NCBI GenBank assembly: GCA_036971475.1
Contig: JBAIZL010000003.1
Location: forward strand, 108,435,070-108,499,069
From: Prosapia bicincta
Lineage: Eukaryota > Arthropoda > Insecta > Hemiptera > Cercopidae
DNA: 64,000 nt
Direction: 5' to 3'
Shown here: one piece after another, positions 41,268 through 54,375 of the stretch
Numbering within the stretch: the first letter of the stretch is position 1
Layout of the letters: each line of letters starts with the position of its first letter
Translations under genes and position numbers: made by a program
The notes under the pieces: generated by a model
What the model was told of the DNA's origin: nothing
The model's input: only the letters and a program-made list of their open reading frames with translations
Database searches by the model: none

Positions 41268-44200
41268 AATGACCTCAATTTAGAGTAAATAATCTAAAAT
41301 AAACAGACTATTGTTGTTCTACTTTCGATTTTTCTAATATATACGATCTAGATATGAAATAACAACTTAAATAATATCAGCAACACACCTATCACTGCCC
41401 AAATCGCTCCAGTCACGCCCGTTGAAGTATAAATACCGCCCTATTGAAGGAATGCTATGTTTGTACCTCCTACTCACACCTACATCCACCCATAAGGACT
41501 AAATCCCTCCCAAAACCGATATAGACGTTTTATTTATCGTTCATTATTGTGAATGACCTCAATTTAGAGTAAATAATCTAAAATAAACAGACTATTGTTG
41601 TTCTACTTTTGATTTTTCTAATATATACGATCTAGATATGAAATAACAACTTAAATAATATCAGGAACACACCTATCACTGCCCAAATCGCTCCAGTCAC
41701 GCCCGTTGAAGTATAAATACCGCCCTATTGAAGAAATGCTATGTTTGTACCTCCTTCTCACACCTACATCCACCCATAAGGACTAAATCCCGCCCAAAAC
41801 TGATAATATACGTTTTATTTATCGTTCATTAGGGTGAATGACCTCAATTTAGAGTAAATAATCTAAAATAAACAGACTATTGTTGACCTACTTTTGATTT
41901 TTCTAATATATACGATCTAGATATGAAATAACAACTTAAATAATATCAGGAATACACCTATCACTGCCCAAATCGCTCCAGTCACGCCCGTTGAAGTATA
42001 AATACCGCCCTATTGATGGAATGCTATGTTTGTACCTCCTTATCACACCTACATCCACCCATAAGGAATAAATCCCGCCCAAAACCGATTATAGACATTT
42101 TATTTATCGTTCATTATTGTGAATGACCTCAATTTAGAGTAAATAATCTAAAATAAACAGACTATTGTTGTTCTACTTTCGATTTTTCTAATATATACGA
42201 TCTAGATATGAAATAACAACTTAAATAATATCAGGAACACACCTATCACTGCCCAAATCGCTCCAGTCACGCCCGTTGAATTATAAATACCGCCCTATTG
42301 AAGAAATGCTATGTTTGTACCTCCTTCTCACACCTACATCCACCCATAAGGACTAAATCCCGCCCAAAACTGATTATAGACGTTTTATTTATCGTTCATT
42401 ATTGTGAATGACCTCAATTTAGAGTAAATAATCTAAAATAAACAGACTATTGTTTTTCTACTTTTGATTTTTCTAATATATACGATCTAGATATGAAATA
42501 ACAACCCAAATAATATCAGGAACACACCTATCACTGCCCAAATCGCTGCAGTCACGCCCGTTGAAGTATAAATACCGCCCTATTGAAGAAATGCTATGTT
42601 TGTACCTCCTTCTCACACCTACATCCACCCATAAGGACTAAATCCCGCCCAAAACTGATAATATACGTTTTATTTATCGTTCATTAGGGTGAATGACCTC
42701 AATTTAGAGTAAATAATCTAAAATAAACAGACTATTGTTGTTCTACTTTCGATTTTTCTAATATATACGATCTAGATATGAAATAACAACTTAAATAATA
42801 TCAGGAACACACCTATCACTGCCCAAATCGCTCCAGTCACGCCCGTTGAAGTATAAATACCGCCCTATTGAAGAAATGCTATGTTTGTACCTCCTTCTCA
42901 CACCTACATCCACCCATAAGGACTAAATCCCGCCCAAAACTGATGATATACGTTTTATTTGTCGTTCATTAGGGTGAATGACCTCAATTTAGAGTAAATA
43001 ATCTAAAATCAACAGACTATTGTTGTTCTACTTTTGATTTTTCTAATATATACAATCTAGATATGAAATAACAACTTAAATAATATCAGCAACACACCTA
43101 TCACTGCCCAAATCGCTCCAGTCACGCCCGTTGAAGTATAAATACCGCCCTATTGAAGGAATGCTATGTTTGTACCTCCTTCTCACACCTACATCCACCC
43201 ATAAGGACTAAATCCCTCCCAAAACCGATATAGACGTTTTATTTATCGTTCATTATTGTGAATGACCTCAATTTAGAGTAAATAATCTAAAATAAACAGA
43301 CTATTGTTGTTCTACTTTTGATTTTTCTAATATATACGATCTAGATATGAAATAACAACTTAAATAATATCAGGAACACACCTATCACTGCCCAAATCGC
43401 TCCAGTCACGCCCGTTGAAGTATAAATACCGCCCTATTGAAGAAATGCTATGTTTGTACCTCCTTCTCATACCTACATCCACCCATAAGGACTAAATCCC
43501 GCCCAAAACTGAATATAGACGTTTTATTTATCGTTCATTATTGTGAATGACCTCAATTTAGAGTAAATAATCTAAAATAATCAGAATATTGTTGTTCTAC
43601 TTTTGATTTTTCTAATATATACGATCTAGATATGAAATAACAACTTAAATAATATCAGGAACACACCTATCACTGCCCAAATCGCTCCAGTCACGCCCGT
43701 TGAAGTATAAATACCGCCCTATTGAAGGAATGCTATGTTTGTACCTCCTTCTCACACCTACATCCACCCATAAGGACTACATCCCGCCCAAAACTGATAA
43801 TATACGTTTTATTTATCGTTCATTAGGGTGAATGACCTCAATTTAGAGTAAATAATCTAAAATAAACAGACTATTGTTGTTCTACTTTCGATTTTTCTAA
43901 TATATACGATCTAGATATGAAATAACAACTTAAATAATATCAGGAACACACCTATCACTGCCCAAATCGCTCCAGTCACGCCCGTTGAAGTATAAATACC
44001 GCCCTATTGAAGAAATGCTATGTTTGTACCTCCTTCTCACACCTACATCCACCCATAAGGACTAAATCCCGCCCAAAACTGATGATATACGTTTTATTTA
44101 TCGTTCATTAGGGTGAATGACCTCAATTTAGAGTAAATAATATAAAATCAACAGACTATTGTTGACTTACTTCTGATTTTTCTAATATATACGATCTAGA

Positions 44201-44684
44201 TATGAAATAACAACTTAATAATATCAGGAACACACCTATCACTGCCCAAATCGCTGCAGTCACGCCCGTTGAAGTATAAATACCACCCTATTGAAGAAAT
44301 GCTATGTTTGTAACTCCTTCTCACACCTACATCCACCCATAAGGACTAAACCCCGCCCAAAACTGATAATATACGTTTTATTTATCGTTCATTAGGGTGA
44401 ATGACCTCAATTTAGAGTAAATAATCTAAAATAAACAGACTATTGTTGTTCTACTTTCGATTTTTCTATTATATTCGACCTTGATATGAAATAACAACTT
44501 AAATAATATCAGGAACACACCTATCACTGCCCAAATAGCTGCAGTCACGACCGTTGAAGTATAAATACCGCCCTATTGAAGAAATGCTATGTTTGTACCT
44601 CCTTCTCACACCTACATCCACCCATAAGGACTAAATCCCGCCCAAAACTGATAATATACGTTTTATTTATCGTTCATTAGGGCG
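41268..44684. repeat. Segment e, second copy with two extra monomers on its left
   Basis: Monomers start at 41268, 41552, 41837, 42122, 42407, 42692, 42977, 43261, 43546, 43831, 44116 and 44400. Units 41268 and 41552 (CCTACTCAC, CCCTCCC) are not next to segment e in its first copy. Unit 42407 (TGTTTTTCTAC, CCCAAAT, CTGCAG) is inserted relative to 31303/31588. Unit 44116 is a fusion of the types at 33012 and 33296: CTTAATAAT on the left, CTGCAG, ATACCACCC and GTAACTCC on the right. The gain and loss cancel, so the offset returns to 10819 at 44400. Confidence 0.9.
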
Positions 44685-45824
44685 AATGACCTCAATTTAG
44701 AGTAAATAATCTAAAATAAACAGACTATTGTTGTTCTACTTTCGATTTTTCTATTATATACGTCCTAGATATGAAATAACAACCCAAATAATATCAGGAA
44801 CACACCTATCACTGCCCAAATCGCTGCAGTCACGCCCGTTGAAGTATAAATACCGCCCTATTGAAGAAATGCTATGTTTGTACCTCCTTCTCACACCTAC
44901 ATCCACCCATAAGGACTAAATCCCGCCCAAAACTGATAATATACGTTTTATTTATCGTTCAATAGGGTGAATGACCTCAATTTAGAGTAAATAATCTAAA
45001 ATAAACAGACTATTGTTGTTCTACTTTCGATTTTTCTATTATATACGACCTAGATATGAAATAACAACCCAAATAATATCAGGAACACACCTATCACTGC
45101 CCAAATCGCTGCAGTCACGCCCGTTGAAGTATAAATACCGCCCTATTGAAGAAATGCTATGTTTGTACCTCCTTCTCACACCTACATCCACCCATAAGGA
45201 CTAAATCCCGCCCAAAACTGATAATATACGTTTTATTTATCGTTCATTAGGGTGAATGACCTCAATTTAGAGTAAATAATCTAAAATAAACAGACTATTG
45301 TTGTTCTACTTTCGATTTTTCTAATATATACGATCTAGATATGAAATAACAACTTAAATAATATCAGGAACACACCTATCACTGCCCAAATCGCTCCAGT
45401 CACGCCCATTGAAGTATAAATACCGCCCTATTGAAGAAATGCTATGTTTGTACCTCCTTCTCACACCTACATCCACCCATAAGGACTAAATCCCGCCCAA
45501 AACTGATAATATATGTTTTATTTATCGTTCATTAGGGTGAATGACCTCAATTTAGAGTAAATAATCTAAAATAAACAGACTATTGTTGTTCTACTTTCGA
45601 TTTTTCTAATATATACGATCTAGATATGAAATAACAACTTAAATAATATCAGGAACACACCTATCACTGCCCAAATCGCTCCAGTCACGCCCGTTGAATT
45701 ATAAATACCGCCCTATTGAAGAAATGCTATGTTTGTACCTCCTTCTCACACCTACATCCACCCATAAGGACTAAATCCCGCCCAAAACTGATAATATACG
45801 TTTTCTTTATCGTTCATTATTGTG
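44685..45824. repeat. T-family pair followed by two A-family monomers
   Basis: Monomers start at 44685, 44970, 45255 and 45540. The first two are T family, with CGTCCTAG in the first and CAATAGGGTG at the boundary between them. CAATAGGGTG recurs at the boundary before 49536. Unit 45255 has CACGCCCATTG and ATATATGTTTT. Unit 45540 has GAATTATAAAT and TTTTCTTTATCG, shared with 46395 and 47823. Confidence 0.85.
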
Positions 45825-47252
45825 AATGACCTCAATTTAGAGTAAATAATCTAAAATAAACAGACTATTGTTGTTCTACTTTCGATTTTTCTAATATATA
45901 CGATCTAGATATGAAATAACAACTTAAATAATATCAGGAATACACCTATCACTGCCCAAATCGCTCCAGTCACGCCCGTTGAAGTATAAATACCGCAATA
46001 TTGAAGGAATGCTATGTTTGTACCTCCTTCTCACACCTACATCCACCCATAAGGACTAAATCCCGCCCAAAACCGATTATAGACGTTTTATTTATCGTTC
46101 ATTATTGTGAATGACCTCAATTTAGAGTAAATAATCTAAAATAAACAGACTATTGTTGTTCTACTTTCGATTTTTCTAATATATACGATCTAGATATGAA
46201 ATAACAACTTAAATAATATCAGGAACACACCTATCACTGCCCAAATCGCTCCAGTCACGCCCGTTGAAGTATAAATACCGCCCTATTGAAGAAATGCTAT
46301 GTTTGTACTTCCTTGTCACACCGACATCCTCCCATAAGGACTAAATCCCGCCCAAAACTGATAATATACGTTTTATTTATCGTTCATTAGGGTGAATGAC
46401 CTCAATTTAAAGTAAATAATCTAAAATAAACAGACTATTGTTGTTCTACTTTCGATTTTTCTAATATATACGATCTAGATATGAAATAACAACTTAAATA
46501 ATATCAGGAACACACCTATCACTGCCCAAATCGCTCCAGTCACGCCCGTTGAATTATAAATACCGCCCTATTGAAGAAATGCTATGTTTGTACCTCCTTC
46601 TCACACCTACATCCACCCATAAGGACTAAATCCCGCCCAAAACTGATAATATACGTTTTCTTTATCGTTCATTATTGTGAATGACCTCAATTTAGAGTAA
46701 ATAATCTAAAATAAACAGACTATTGTTGTTCTACTTTCGATTTTTCTAATATATACGATCTAGATATGAAATAACAACAACTTAAATAATATCAGGAACA
46801 CACCTATTACTGCCCAAATCGCTCCAGTCACGCCCGTTGAAGTATAAATACCGCCCTATTGAAGGAATGCTATGTTTGTACCTCCTTCTCACACCTACAT
46901 CCACCCATAAGGACTAAATCCCGCCCAAAACTGATAATATACGTTTTATTTATCGTTCATTAGGGTAAATGACCTCAATTTAGAGTAAATAATCTAAAAT
47001 CAACAGACTATTGTTGACCTACTTCTGATTTTTCTAATATATACGATCTAGATATGAAATAACAAATTAAATAATATCAGGAACACACCTATCACTGCCC
47101 AAATCGCTCAAGTCACGCCCGTTGAAGTTTAAATACCGCCCTATTGAAGAAATGCTATGTTTGTACCTCCTTCTCACACCTACATCCACCCATAAGGACT
47201 AAATCCCGCCCAAAACTGATAATATACGTTTTATTTATCGTTCATTAGGGTG
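45825..47252. repeat. Five-monomer HOR (1428 bp), diverged copy 1
   Basis: Monomers start at 45825, 46110, 46395, 46680 and 46968. Markers are GGAATAC with ATTGAAGG; ACTTCCTTGTC with CATCCTCCC; GAATTATAAAT with TTTTCTTTATCG; CCTATTACTG; and AAAATCAAC with TTCTG and GTTTAAAT. Unit 46680 carries an extra CAA (AACAACAACTT) and is 288 bp. The next copy starts at offset 1428, falling to 1425 after this insertion. Confidence 0.88.
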
Positions 47253-48677
47253 AATGACCTCAATTTAGAGTAAATAATCTAAAATAAACAGACTATTGTT
47301 GTTCTACTTTCGATTTTTCTAATATATACGATCTAGATATGAAATAACAACTTAAATAATATCAGGAATACACCTATCACTGCCCAAATCGCTCCAGTCA
47401 CGCCCGTTGAAGTATAAATACCGCCCGATTGAAGGAATGCTATGTTTGTACCTCCTTCTCACACCTACATCCACCCATAAGGACTAAATCCCGCCCAAAA
47501 CCGATTATAGACGTTTTATTTATCGTTCATTATTGTGAATGACCTCAATTTAGAGTAAATAATCTAAAATAAACAGACTATTGTAGTTCTACTTTCGATT
47601 TTTCTAATATATACGATCTAGATATGAAATAACAACTTAAATAATATCAGGAACACACCTATCACTGCCCAAATCGCTCCAGTCACGCCCGTTGAAGTAT
47701 AAATACCGCCCTATTGAAGAAATGCTATGTTTGTACTTCCTTGTCACACCTACATCCTCCCATAAGGACTAAATCCCGCCCAAAACTGATAATATACGTT
47801 TTATTTATCGTTCATTAGGGTGAATGACCTCAATTTAGAGTAAATAATCTAAAATAAACAGACTATTGTTGTTCTACTTTCGATTTTTCTAATATATACG
47901 ATCTAGATATGAAATAACAACTTAAATAATATCAGGAACACACCTATCACTGCCCAAATCGCTCCAGTCACGCCCGTTGAATTATAAATACCGCCCTATT
48001 GAAGAAATGCTATGTTTGTACCTCCTTTTCACACCTACATCCACCCATAAGGACTAAATCCCGCCCAAAACTGATAATATACGTTTTCTTTATCGTTCAT
48101 TATTGTGAATGACCTAAATTTAGAGTAAATAATCTAAAATAAACAGACTATTGTTGTTCTACTTTCGATTTTTCGAATATATACGATCTAGATATGAAAT
48201 AACAACTTAAATAATATCAGGAACACACCTATTACTGCCCAAATCGCTCCAGTCACGCCCGTTGAAATATAAATACCGCCCTATTGAAGGAATGCTATGT
48301 TTGTACCTCCTTCTCACACCTACATCCACCCATAAGGACTAAATCCCGCCCAAAACTGATAATATACGTTTTATTTATCGTTCATTAGGGTGAATGACCT
48401 CAATTTAGAGTAAATAATCTAAAATCAACAGACTATTGTTGACCTACTTCTGATTTTTCTAATATATACGATCTAGATATGAAATAACAACTTAAATAAT
48501 ATCAGGAACACACCTATCACTGCCCAAATCGCTCCAGTCACGCCCGTTGAAGTTTAAATACCGCCCTATTGAAGAAATGCTATGTTTGTACCTCCTTCTC
48601 ACACCTACATCCACCCATAAGGACTAAATCCCGCCCAATACTGATAATATACGTTTTATTTATCGTTCATTAGGGTG
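47253..48677. repeat. Five-monomer HOR (1425 bp), diverged copy 2
   Basis: Monomers start at 47253, 47538, 47823, 48108 and 48393. They carry the same five marker sets as 45825-47252. Single-base differences are scattered: CCGCCCGATTG against CCGCAATATTG, TGTAGTTC, CCTCCTTTTCAC, GACCTAAATTT, TTTCGAATATA and GAAATATAAAT. This pair has accumulated visibly more private changes than the duplications at 1-11.6 kb or 54.4-57.2 kb, so it is probably older. Confidence 0.88.
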
Positions 48678-48962
48678 AATGACCTCAAATTAGAGTAAAT
48701 AATCTAAAATCAACAGACTATTGTTGACCTAATTTTGATTTTTCTAATATATACGATCTAGATATGAAATAACAACTTAAATAATATCAGGAACACACCT
48801 ATTACTGCCCAAATCGCTGCAGTCACGCCCGTTGAAGTATAAATACCGCCCTATTGGAGAAATGCTATGTTTGTAACTCCTTCTCACACCTACATCCACC
48901 CATAAGGACTAAATCCCGCCCAAAACTGATAATATACGTTTTATTTATCGTTCATTAGGGTG
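48678..48962. repeat. Single A-family monomer before the long T run
   Basis: It carries CTCAAATTAGAG, AAAATCAAC, GACCTAATTTTG, CCTATTACTG, CTGCAG, TATTGGAGAAATG and GTAACTCC. AAAATCAAC, CTGCAG and GTAACTCC link it to the monomer at 33296, and the last two also to 44116. Confidence 0.85.
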
Positions 48963-51900
48963 AATGACCTCAATTTAGAGTAAATAATCTAAAATAAACA
49001 GACTATTGTTGTTCTACTTTCGATTTTTCTACTATTATATACGACCTAGATATGAAATAACAACCCAAATAATATCAGGAACACACCTATCACTGCCCAA
49101 ATCGCTGCAGTCACGCCCGTTGAAGTATAAATACCGCCCTATTGAAGAAATGCTATGTTTGTACCTCCTTCTCACACCTACATCCACCCATAAGGACTAA
49201 ATCCCGCCCAAAACTGATAATATACGTTTTATTTATCGTTCATTAGGGTGAATGACCTCAATTTAGAGTAAATAATCTAAAATAAACAGACTATTGTTGT
49301 TCTACTTTCGATTTTTCTATTATATACGACCTAGATATGAAATAACAACCCAAATAATATCAGGAACACACCTATCACTGCCCAAATCGCTGCAGTCACG
49401 CCCGTTGAAGTATAAATACCGCCCTATTGAAGAAATGCTATGTTTGTACATCCTTCTCACACCTACATCCACCCATAAGGACTAAATCCCGCCCAAAACT
49501 GATAATATACGTTTTATTTATCGTTCAATAGGGTGAATGACCTCAATTTAGAGTAAATAATCTAAAATAAACAGACTATTGTTGTTCTACTTTCGATTTT
49601 TCTATTATATACGACCTAGATATGAAATAACAACCCAAATAATATCAGGAACACACCTATCACTGCCCAAATCGCTGCAGTCACGCCCGTTGAAGTATAA
49701 ATACCGCCCTATTGAAGAAATGCTATGTTTGTACTTCCTTGTCACACCTACATCCACCCATAAGGACTAAATCCCGCCCAAAACTGATAATATACGTTTT
49801 ATTTATCGTTCATTAGGGTGAATGACCTCAATTTAGAGTAAATAATCTAAAATAAACAGACTATTGTTGTTCTACTTTCGATTTTTCTATTATATACGAC
49901 CTAGATATGAAATAACAACCCAAATAATATCAGGAACACACCTATCACTGCCCAAATCGCTCCAGTCACGCCCGTTGAAGTTTAAATACCGCCCTATTGA
50001 AGAAATGCTATGTTTGTACCTCCTTCTCACACCTACATCCACCCATAAGGACTAAATCCCGCCCAAAACTGATAATATTCGTTTTATTTATCGTTCATTA
50101 GGGTGAATGACCTCAATTTAGAGTAAATAATCTAAAATAAACAGACTATTGTTGTTCTACTTTCGATTTTTCTATTATATACGACCTAGATATGAAATAA
50201 CAACCCAAATAATATCAGGAACACACCTATCACTGCCCAAATCGCTCCAGTCACGCCCGTTGAAGTTTAAATACCGCCCTATTGAAGGAATGCTATGTTT
50301 GTACCTCCTTCTCACACCTACATCCACCCATAAGGACTAAATCCCGCCCAAAACTGATAATATACGTTTTATTTATCGTTCATTAGGGTGAATGACCTCA
50401 ATTTAGAGTAAATAATCGAAAATAAACAGACTATTGTTGTTCTACTTTCGATTTTTCTATTATATACGACCTAGATATGAAATAACAACCCAAATAATAT
50501 CAGGAACACACCTATCACTGCCCAAATCGCTGCAGTCACGCCCGTTAAAGTATAAATACCGCCCTATTGAAGAAATGCTATGTTTGTACTTCCTTCTCAC
50601 ACCTACATCCACCCATAAGGACTAAATCCCGCCCAAAACTGATATAGACGTTTTATTTATCGTTCATTAGGGAGAATGACCTCAATTTAGAGTAAATAAT
50701 CTAAAATAAACAGACTATTGTTGTTCTACTTTCGAATATTCTGTTATATACGACCTAGATATGAAATAACAACCCAAATAATATCAGGAACACACCTATC
50801 ACTGCCCAAATCGCTGCAGTCACGCCCGTTGAAGTATAAATACCGCCCTATTGATGAAATGCTATGTTTGTACCTCCTTCTCACACCTACATCCACCCAT
50901 AAGGACTAAATCCCGCCCAAAACTGATATAGACGTTTTATTTATCGTTCATTAGGGTGAATGACCTCAATTTAGAGTAAATAATCTAAAATAAACAGACT
51001 ATTGTTGTTCTACTTTCGATTTTTCTATTATATACGACCTAGATATGAAATAACAACCCAAATAATATCAGGAACACACCTATCACTGCCCAAATCGCTG
51101 CAGTCACGCCCGTTGAAGTATAAATACCGCCCTATTGAAGAAATGCTATGTTTGTACCTCCTTCTCACACCTACATCCACCCATAAGGACTAAATCCCGC
51201 CCAAAACTGATATAGACGTTTTATTTATCGTTCATTAGGGAGAATGACCTCAATTTAGAGTAAATAATCTAAAATAAACAGACTATGGTTGTTCTACTTT
51301 CGATTTTTCTATTATATACGACCTAGATATGAAATAGCATCCCAAATAATATCAGGAACACACCTATCACTGCCCAAATCGCTGCAGTCACGCCCGTTGA
51401 AGTATAAATACCGCCCTATTGAAGAAATGCTATGTTTGTACCTCCTTCTCACACCTACATCCACCCATAAGGACTAAATCCCGCTTAAAACCGATATAGA
51501 CGTTTTATTTATCGTTCATTAGGGTGAATGACCTCAATTTAGAGTAAATAATCTAAAATAAACAGACTATTGTTGCTCTACTTTCGATTTTTCTATTATA
51601 TACGACCTAGATATGAAATAACAACCCAAATAATATCAGGAACACACCTATCACTGCCCAAATCGCTCCAGTCACGCCCGTTGAAGTATAAATACCGCCC
51701 TATTGAAGAAATGCTATGTTTGTACCTCCTTCTCACACCTACATCCACCCATAAGGACTAAATCCCGCTTAAAACCGATATAGACGTTTTATTTATCGTT
51801 CATTAGGGTGAATGACCTCAATTTAGAGTAAATAATCTAAAATAAACAGACAATTGTTGTTCTACTTTCGATTTTTCTATTATATACGACCTAGATATGA

Positions 51901-52095
51901 AATAACAACCCAAATAATATCAGGAACACACCTATCACTGCCCAAATCGCTGCAGTCACGCCCGTTGAAGTATAAATACCGCCCTATTGATGAAATGCTA
52001 TGTTTGTACCTCCTTCTCACACCTACATCCACCCATAAGGACTATATCCCGCCCAAAACTGATAATATACGTTTTATTTATCGTTCATTAGGGTG
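48963..52095. repeat. Run of eleven consecutive T-family monomers
   Basis: Monomers start at 48963, 49251, 49536, 49821, 50106, 50391, 50675, 50959, 51243, 51527 and 51811. All have CTATTATATACGACCTAG or a one- or two-base variant, and AACCCAAAT or a close form, and all leave a 62-64 codon frame open. Unit 48963 has a 3-bp insertion (CTACTATTATA) that keeps frame. Units 49821 and 50106 share GTTTAAAT. Units from 50391 to 51527 end in GATATAGACG and are 284 bp. Units 51243 and 51527 share CGCTTAAAACCGATATAG. This is the longest T-only stretch in the window; elsewhere T runs are 1-5 units. Confidence 0.92.
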
Positions 52096-52096
52096 A
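51854..52096 (+). other. Longest open frame in the array (80 codons), not a credible gene
   Basis: The frame opens at a TTG, not an ATG, inside a T-family monomer. In other T monomers it ends after 63 codons at the TAA in AAGGACTAAAT. Here that stop is mutated (AAGGACTATAT), so the frame runs to the next monomer boundary. It has no similarity I recognise, no upstream promoter distinct from the rest of the array, and is simply a point variant of a repeat. The equivalent frame in A-family monomers is stopped early by TTC TAA. I list it only because it is the longest open frame in 64 kb. Confidence 0.85.
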
Positions 52097-53805
52097 ATGA
52101 CCTCAATTTAGAGTAAATAATCTAAAATCAACAGACTATTGTTGACCTACTTTTGATTTTTCTAATATATACGATCTAGATATGAAATTACAACTTAAAT
52201 AATATCAGGAACACACCTATCACTGCCCAAATCGCTCCAGTCACGCCCGTTGAAGTATAAATACCGCCCTATTGAAGAAATGCTATGTTTGTACCTCCTT
52301 CTCACACCTACATCCACCCATAAGGACTAAATCCCGCCCAAAACTGATAATATACGTTTTATTTATCGTTCATTAGGGTGAATGACCTCAATTTAGAGTA
52401 AATAATCTAAAATCAACAGACTATTGTTGACCTACTTTTGATTTTTCTAATATATACGATCTAGATATGAAATAACAACTTAAATAATATCAGGAACACA
52501 CCTATCACTGCCCAAATCGCTCCAGTCACGCCCGTTGAAGTATAAATACCGCCCTATTGAAGAAATGCTATGTTTGTACCTCCTTCTCACACCTACATCC
52601 ACCCATAAGGACTAAATCCCGCCCAAAACTGATAATATACGTTTTATTTATCGTTCATTAGGGTGAATGACCTCAATTTAGAGTAAATAATCTAAAATAA
52701 ACAGACTATTGTTGACCTACTTTTGATTTTTCTAATATATACGATCTAGATTTGAAATAACAACTTAAATAATATCAGGAACACACCTATCACTGCCCAA
52801 ATCGCTGCAGTCACGCCCGTTGAAGTATAAATACCGCCCTATTGAAGAAATGCTATGTTTGTACCTCCTTCTCACACCTACATCCACCCATAAGGACTAA
52901 ATCCCGCCCAAAACTGATAATATACGTTTTATTTGTCGTTCATTAGGGTGAATGACCTCAATTTAGAGTAAATAATCTAAAATAAACAGACTATTGTTGT
53001 TCTACTTTCGATTTTTCTAAAATATACGATCTAGATATGAAATAACAACTTAAATAATATCAGGAACACACATATTACTGCCCAAATCGCTCCAGCCACG
53101 CCCGTTGAAGTATAAATACCGCCCTATTGAAGGAAGTCTATGTTTGTACCTCCTTCTCACACCTACATCCACCCATAAGGACTAAATCCCGCCCAAAACT
53201 GATTATAGACGTTTTATTTATCGTTCATTAGGGTGAACCACCTCAATTTAGAGTAAATAATCTAAAATAAACAGACTATTGTTGTTCTACTTTTGATTTG
53301 TCTAATATATACGATCTAGATATGAAATAACAACATAAATAATATCAGGAACACACCTATCACTGCCCAAATCGCTCCAGTCACGCCCGTTAAAGAATAA
53401 ATACCGCCCTATTGAAGGAATGCTATGTTTGTACCTCCTTCTCACACCTACATCCACCCATAAGGACTAAATCCCGCCCAAAACCGATTATAGACGTTTT
53501 ATTTATCGTTCATTATTGTGAATGACCTCAATTTAGAGTAAATAATCTAAAATAAACAGACTATTGTTGTTCTACTTTTGATTCTTCTAATATATACGAT
53601 CTAGATATGAAATAACAACTTAAATAATATCAGGAACACACCTATCACTGCCCAAATCGCTCCAGTCACGCCCGTTGAAGTATAAATACCGCCCTATTGA
53701 AGAAATGCTATGTTTGTACCTCCTTCTCACACCTACATCCACCCATAAGGACTAAATCCCGCCCAAAACTGATAATATACGTTTTATTTATCGTTCATTA
53801 GGGTG
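52096..53805. repeat. Six A-family monomers
   Basis: Monomers start at 52096, 52381, 52666, 52951, 53236 and 53521. The first three carry TGTTGACC, two of them with AAAATCAAC. Units 52666, 52951 and 53236 are diverged relatives of 54376, 54661 and 54946 at offset 1710. They share ATTTGTCG, CTAAAATATACG with GGAAGTCTATG, and GAACCACCTC with GATTTGTCTAAT and AACATAAAT. In unit 52951 the change GAAGTCTATG removes the usual first ATG. Confidence 0.87.
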
Positions 53806-54375
53806 AATGACCTCAATTTAGAGTAAATAATCTAAAATAAACAGACTATTGTTGTTCTACTTTCGATTTTTCTATTATATACGACCTAGATATGAAATAA
53901 CAACCCAAATAATATCAGGAACACACCTATCACTGCCCAAATCGCTGCAGTCACGCCCGTTGAAGTATAAATACCGCCCTATTGAAGAAATGCTATGTTT
54001 GTACTTCCTTGTCACACCTACATCCACCCATAAGGACTAAATCCCGCCCAAAACTGATAATATACGTTTTATTTATCGTTCATTAGGGTGAATGACCTCA
54101 ATTTAGAGTAAATAATCTAAAATAAACAGACTATTGTTGTTCTACTTTCGATTTTTCTATTATATACGACCTAGATATGAAATAACAACCCAAATAATAT
54201 CAGGAACACACCTATCACTGCCCAAATCGCTCCAGTCACGCCCGTTGAAGTTTAAATACCGCCCTATTGAAGAAATGCTATGTTTGTACCTCCTTCTCAC
54301 ACCTACATCCACCCATAAGGACTAAATCCCGCCCAAAACTGATAATATACGTTTTATTTATCGTTCATTAGGGTG
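53806..54375. repeat. T-family pair copied from 49536-50105 (offset 4270)
   Basis: Units 53806 and 54091 match 49536 and 49821, including ACTTCCTTGTC in the first and GTTTAAAT in the second. By eye the identity runs 53799-54348 to 49529-50078. It is bounded by CATTAGGG against CAATAGGG on the left and ATATACG against ATATTCG on the right. The pair lies alone within A-family DNA, so it looks like a short transfer (gene conversion or exchange) from the T run 4.3 kb away. Confidence 0.87.

Noticed and set aside
3746..54325. The 63-codon open frames as a tandem gene family
   Set aside because: They start at TTG, lie entirely within the satellite monomer, are closed by a stop in about three quarters of units, and contain frameshifts or stops in T units 3987, 9956 and 12795. 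No domain is recognisable.
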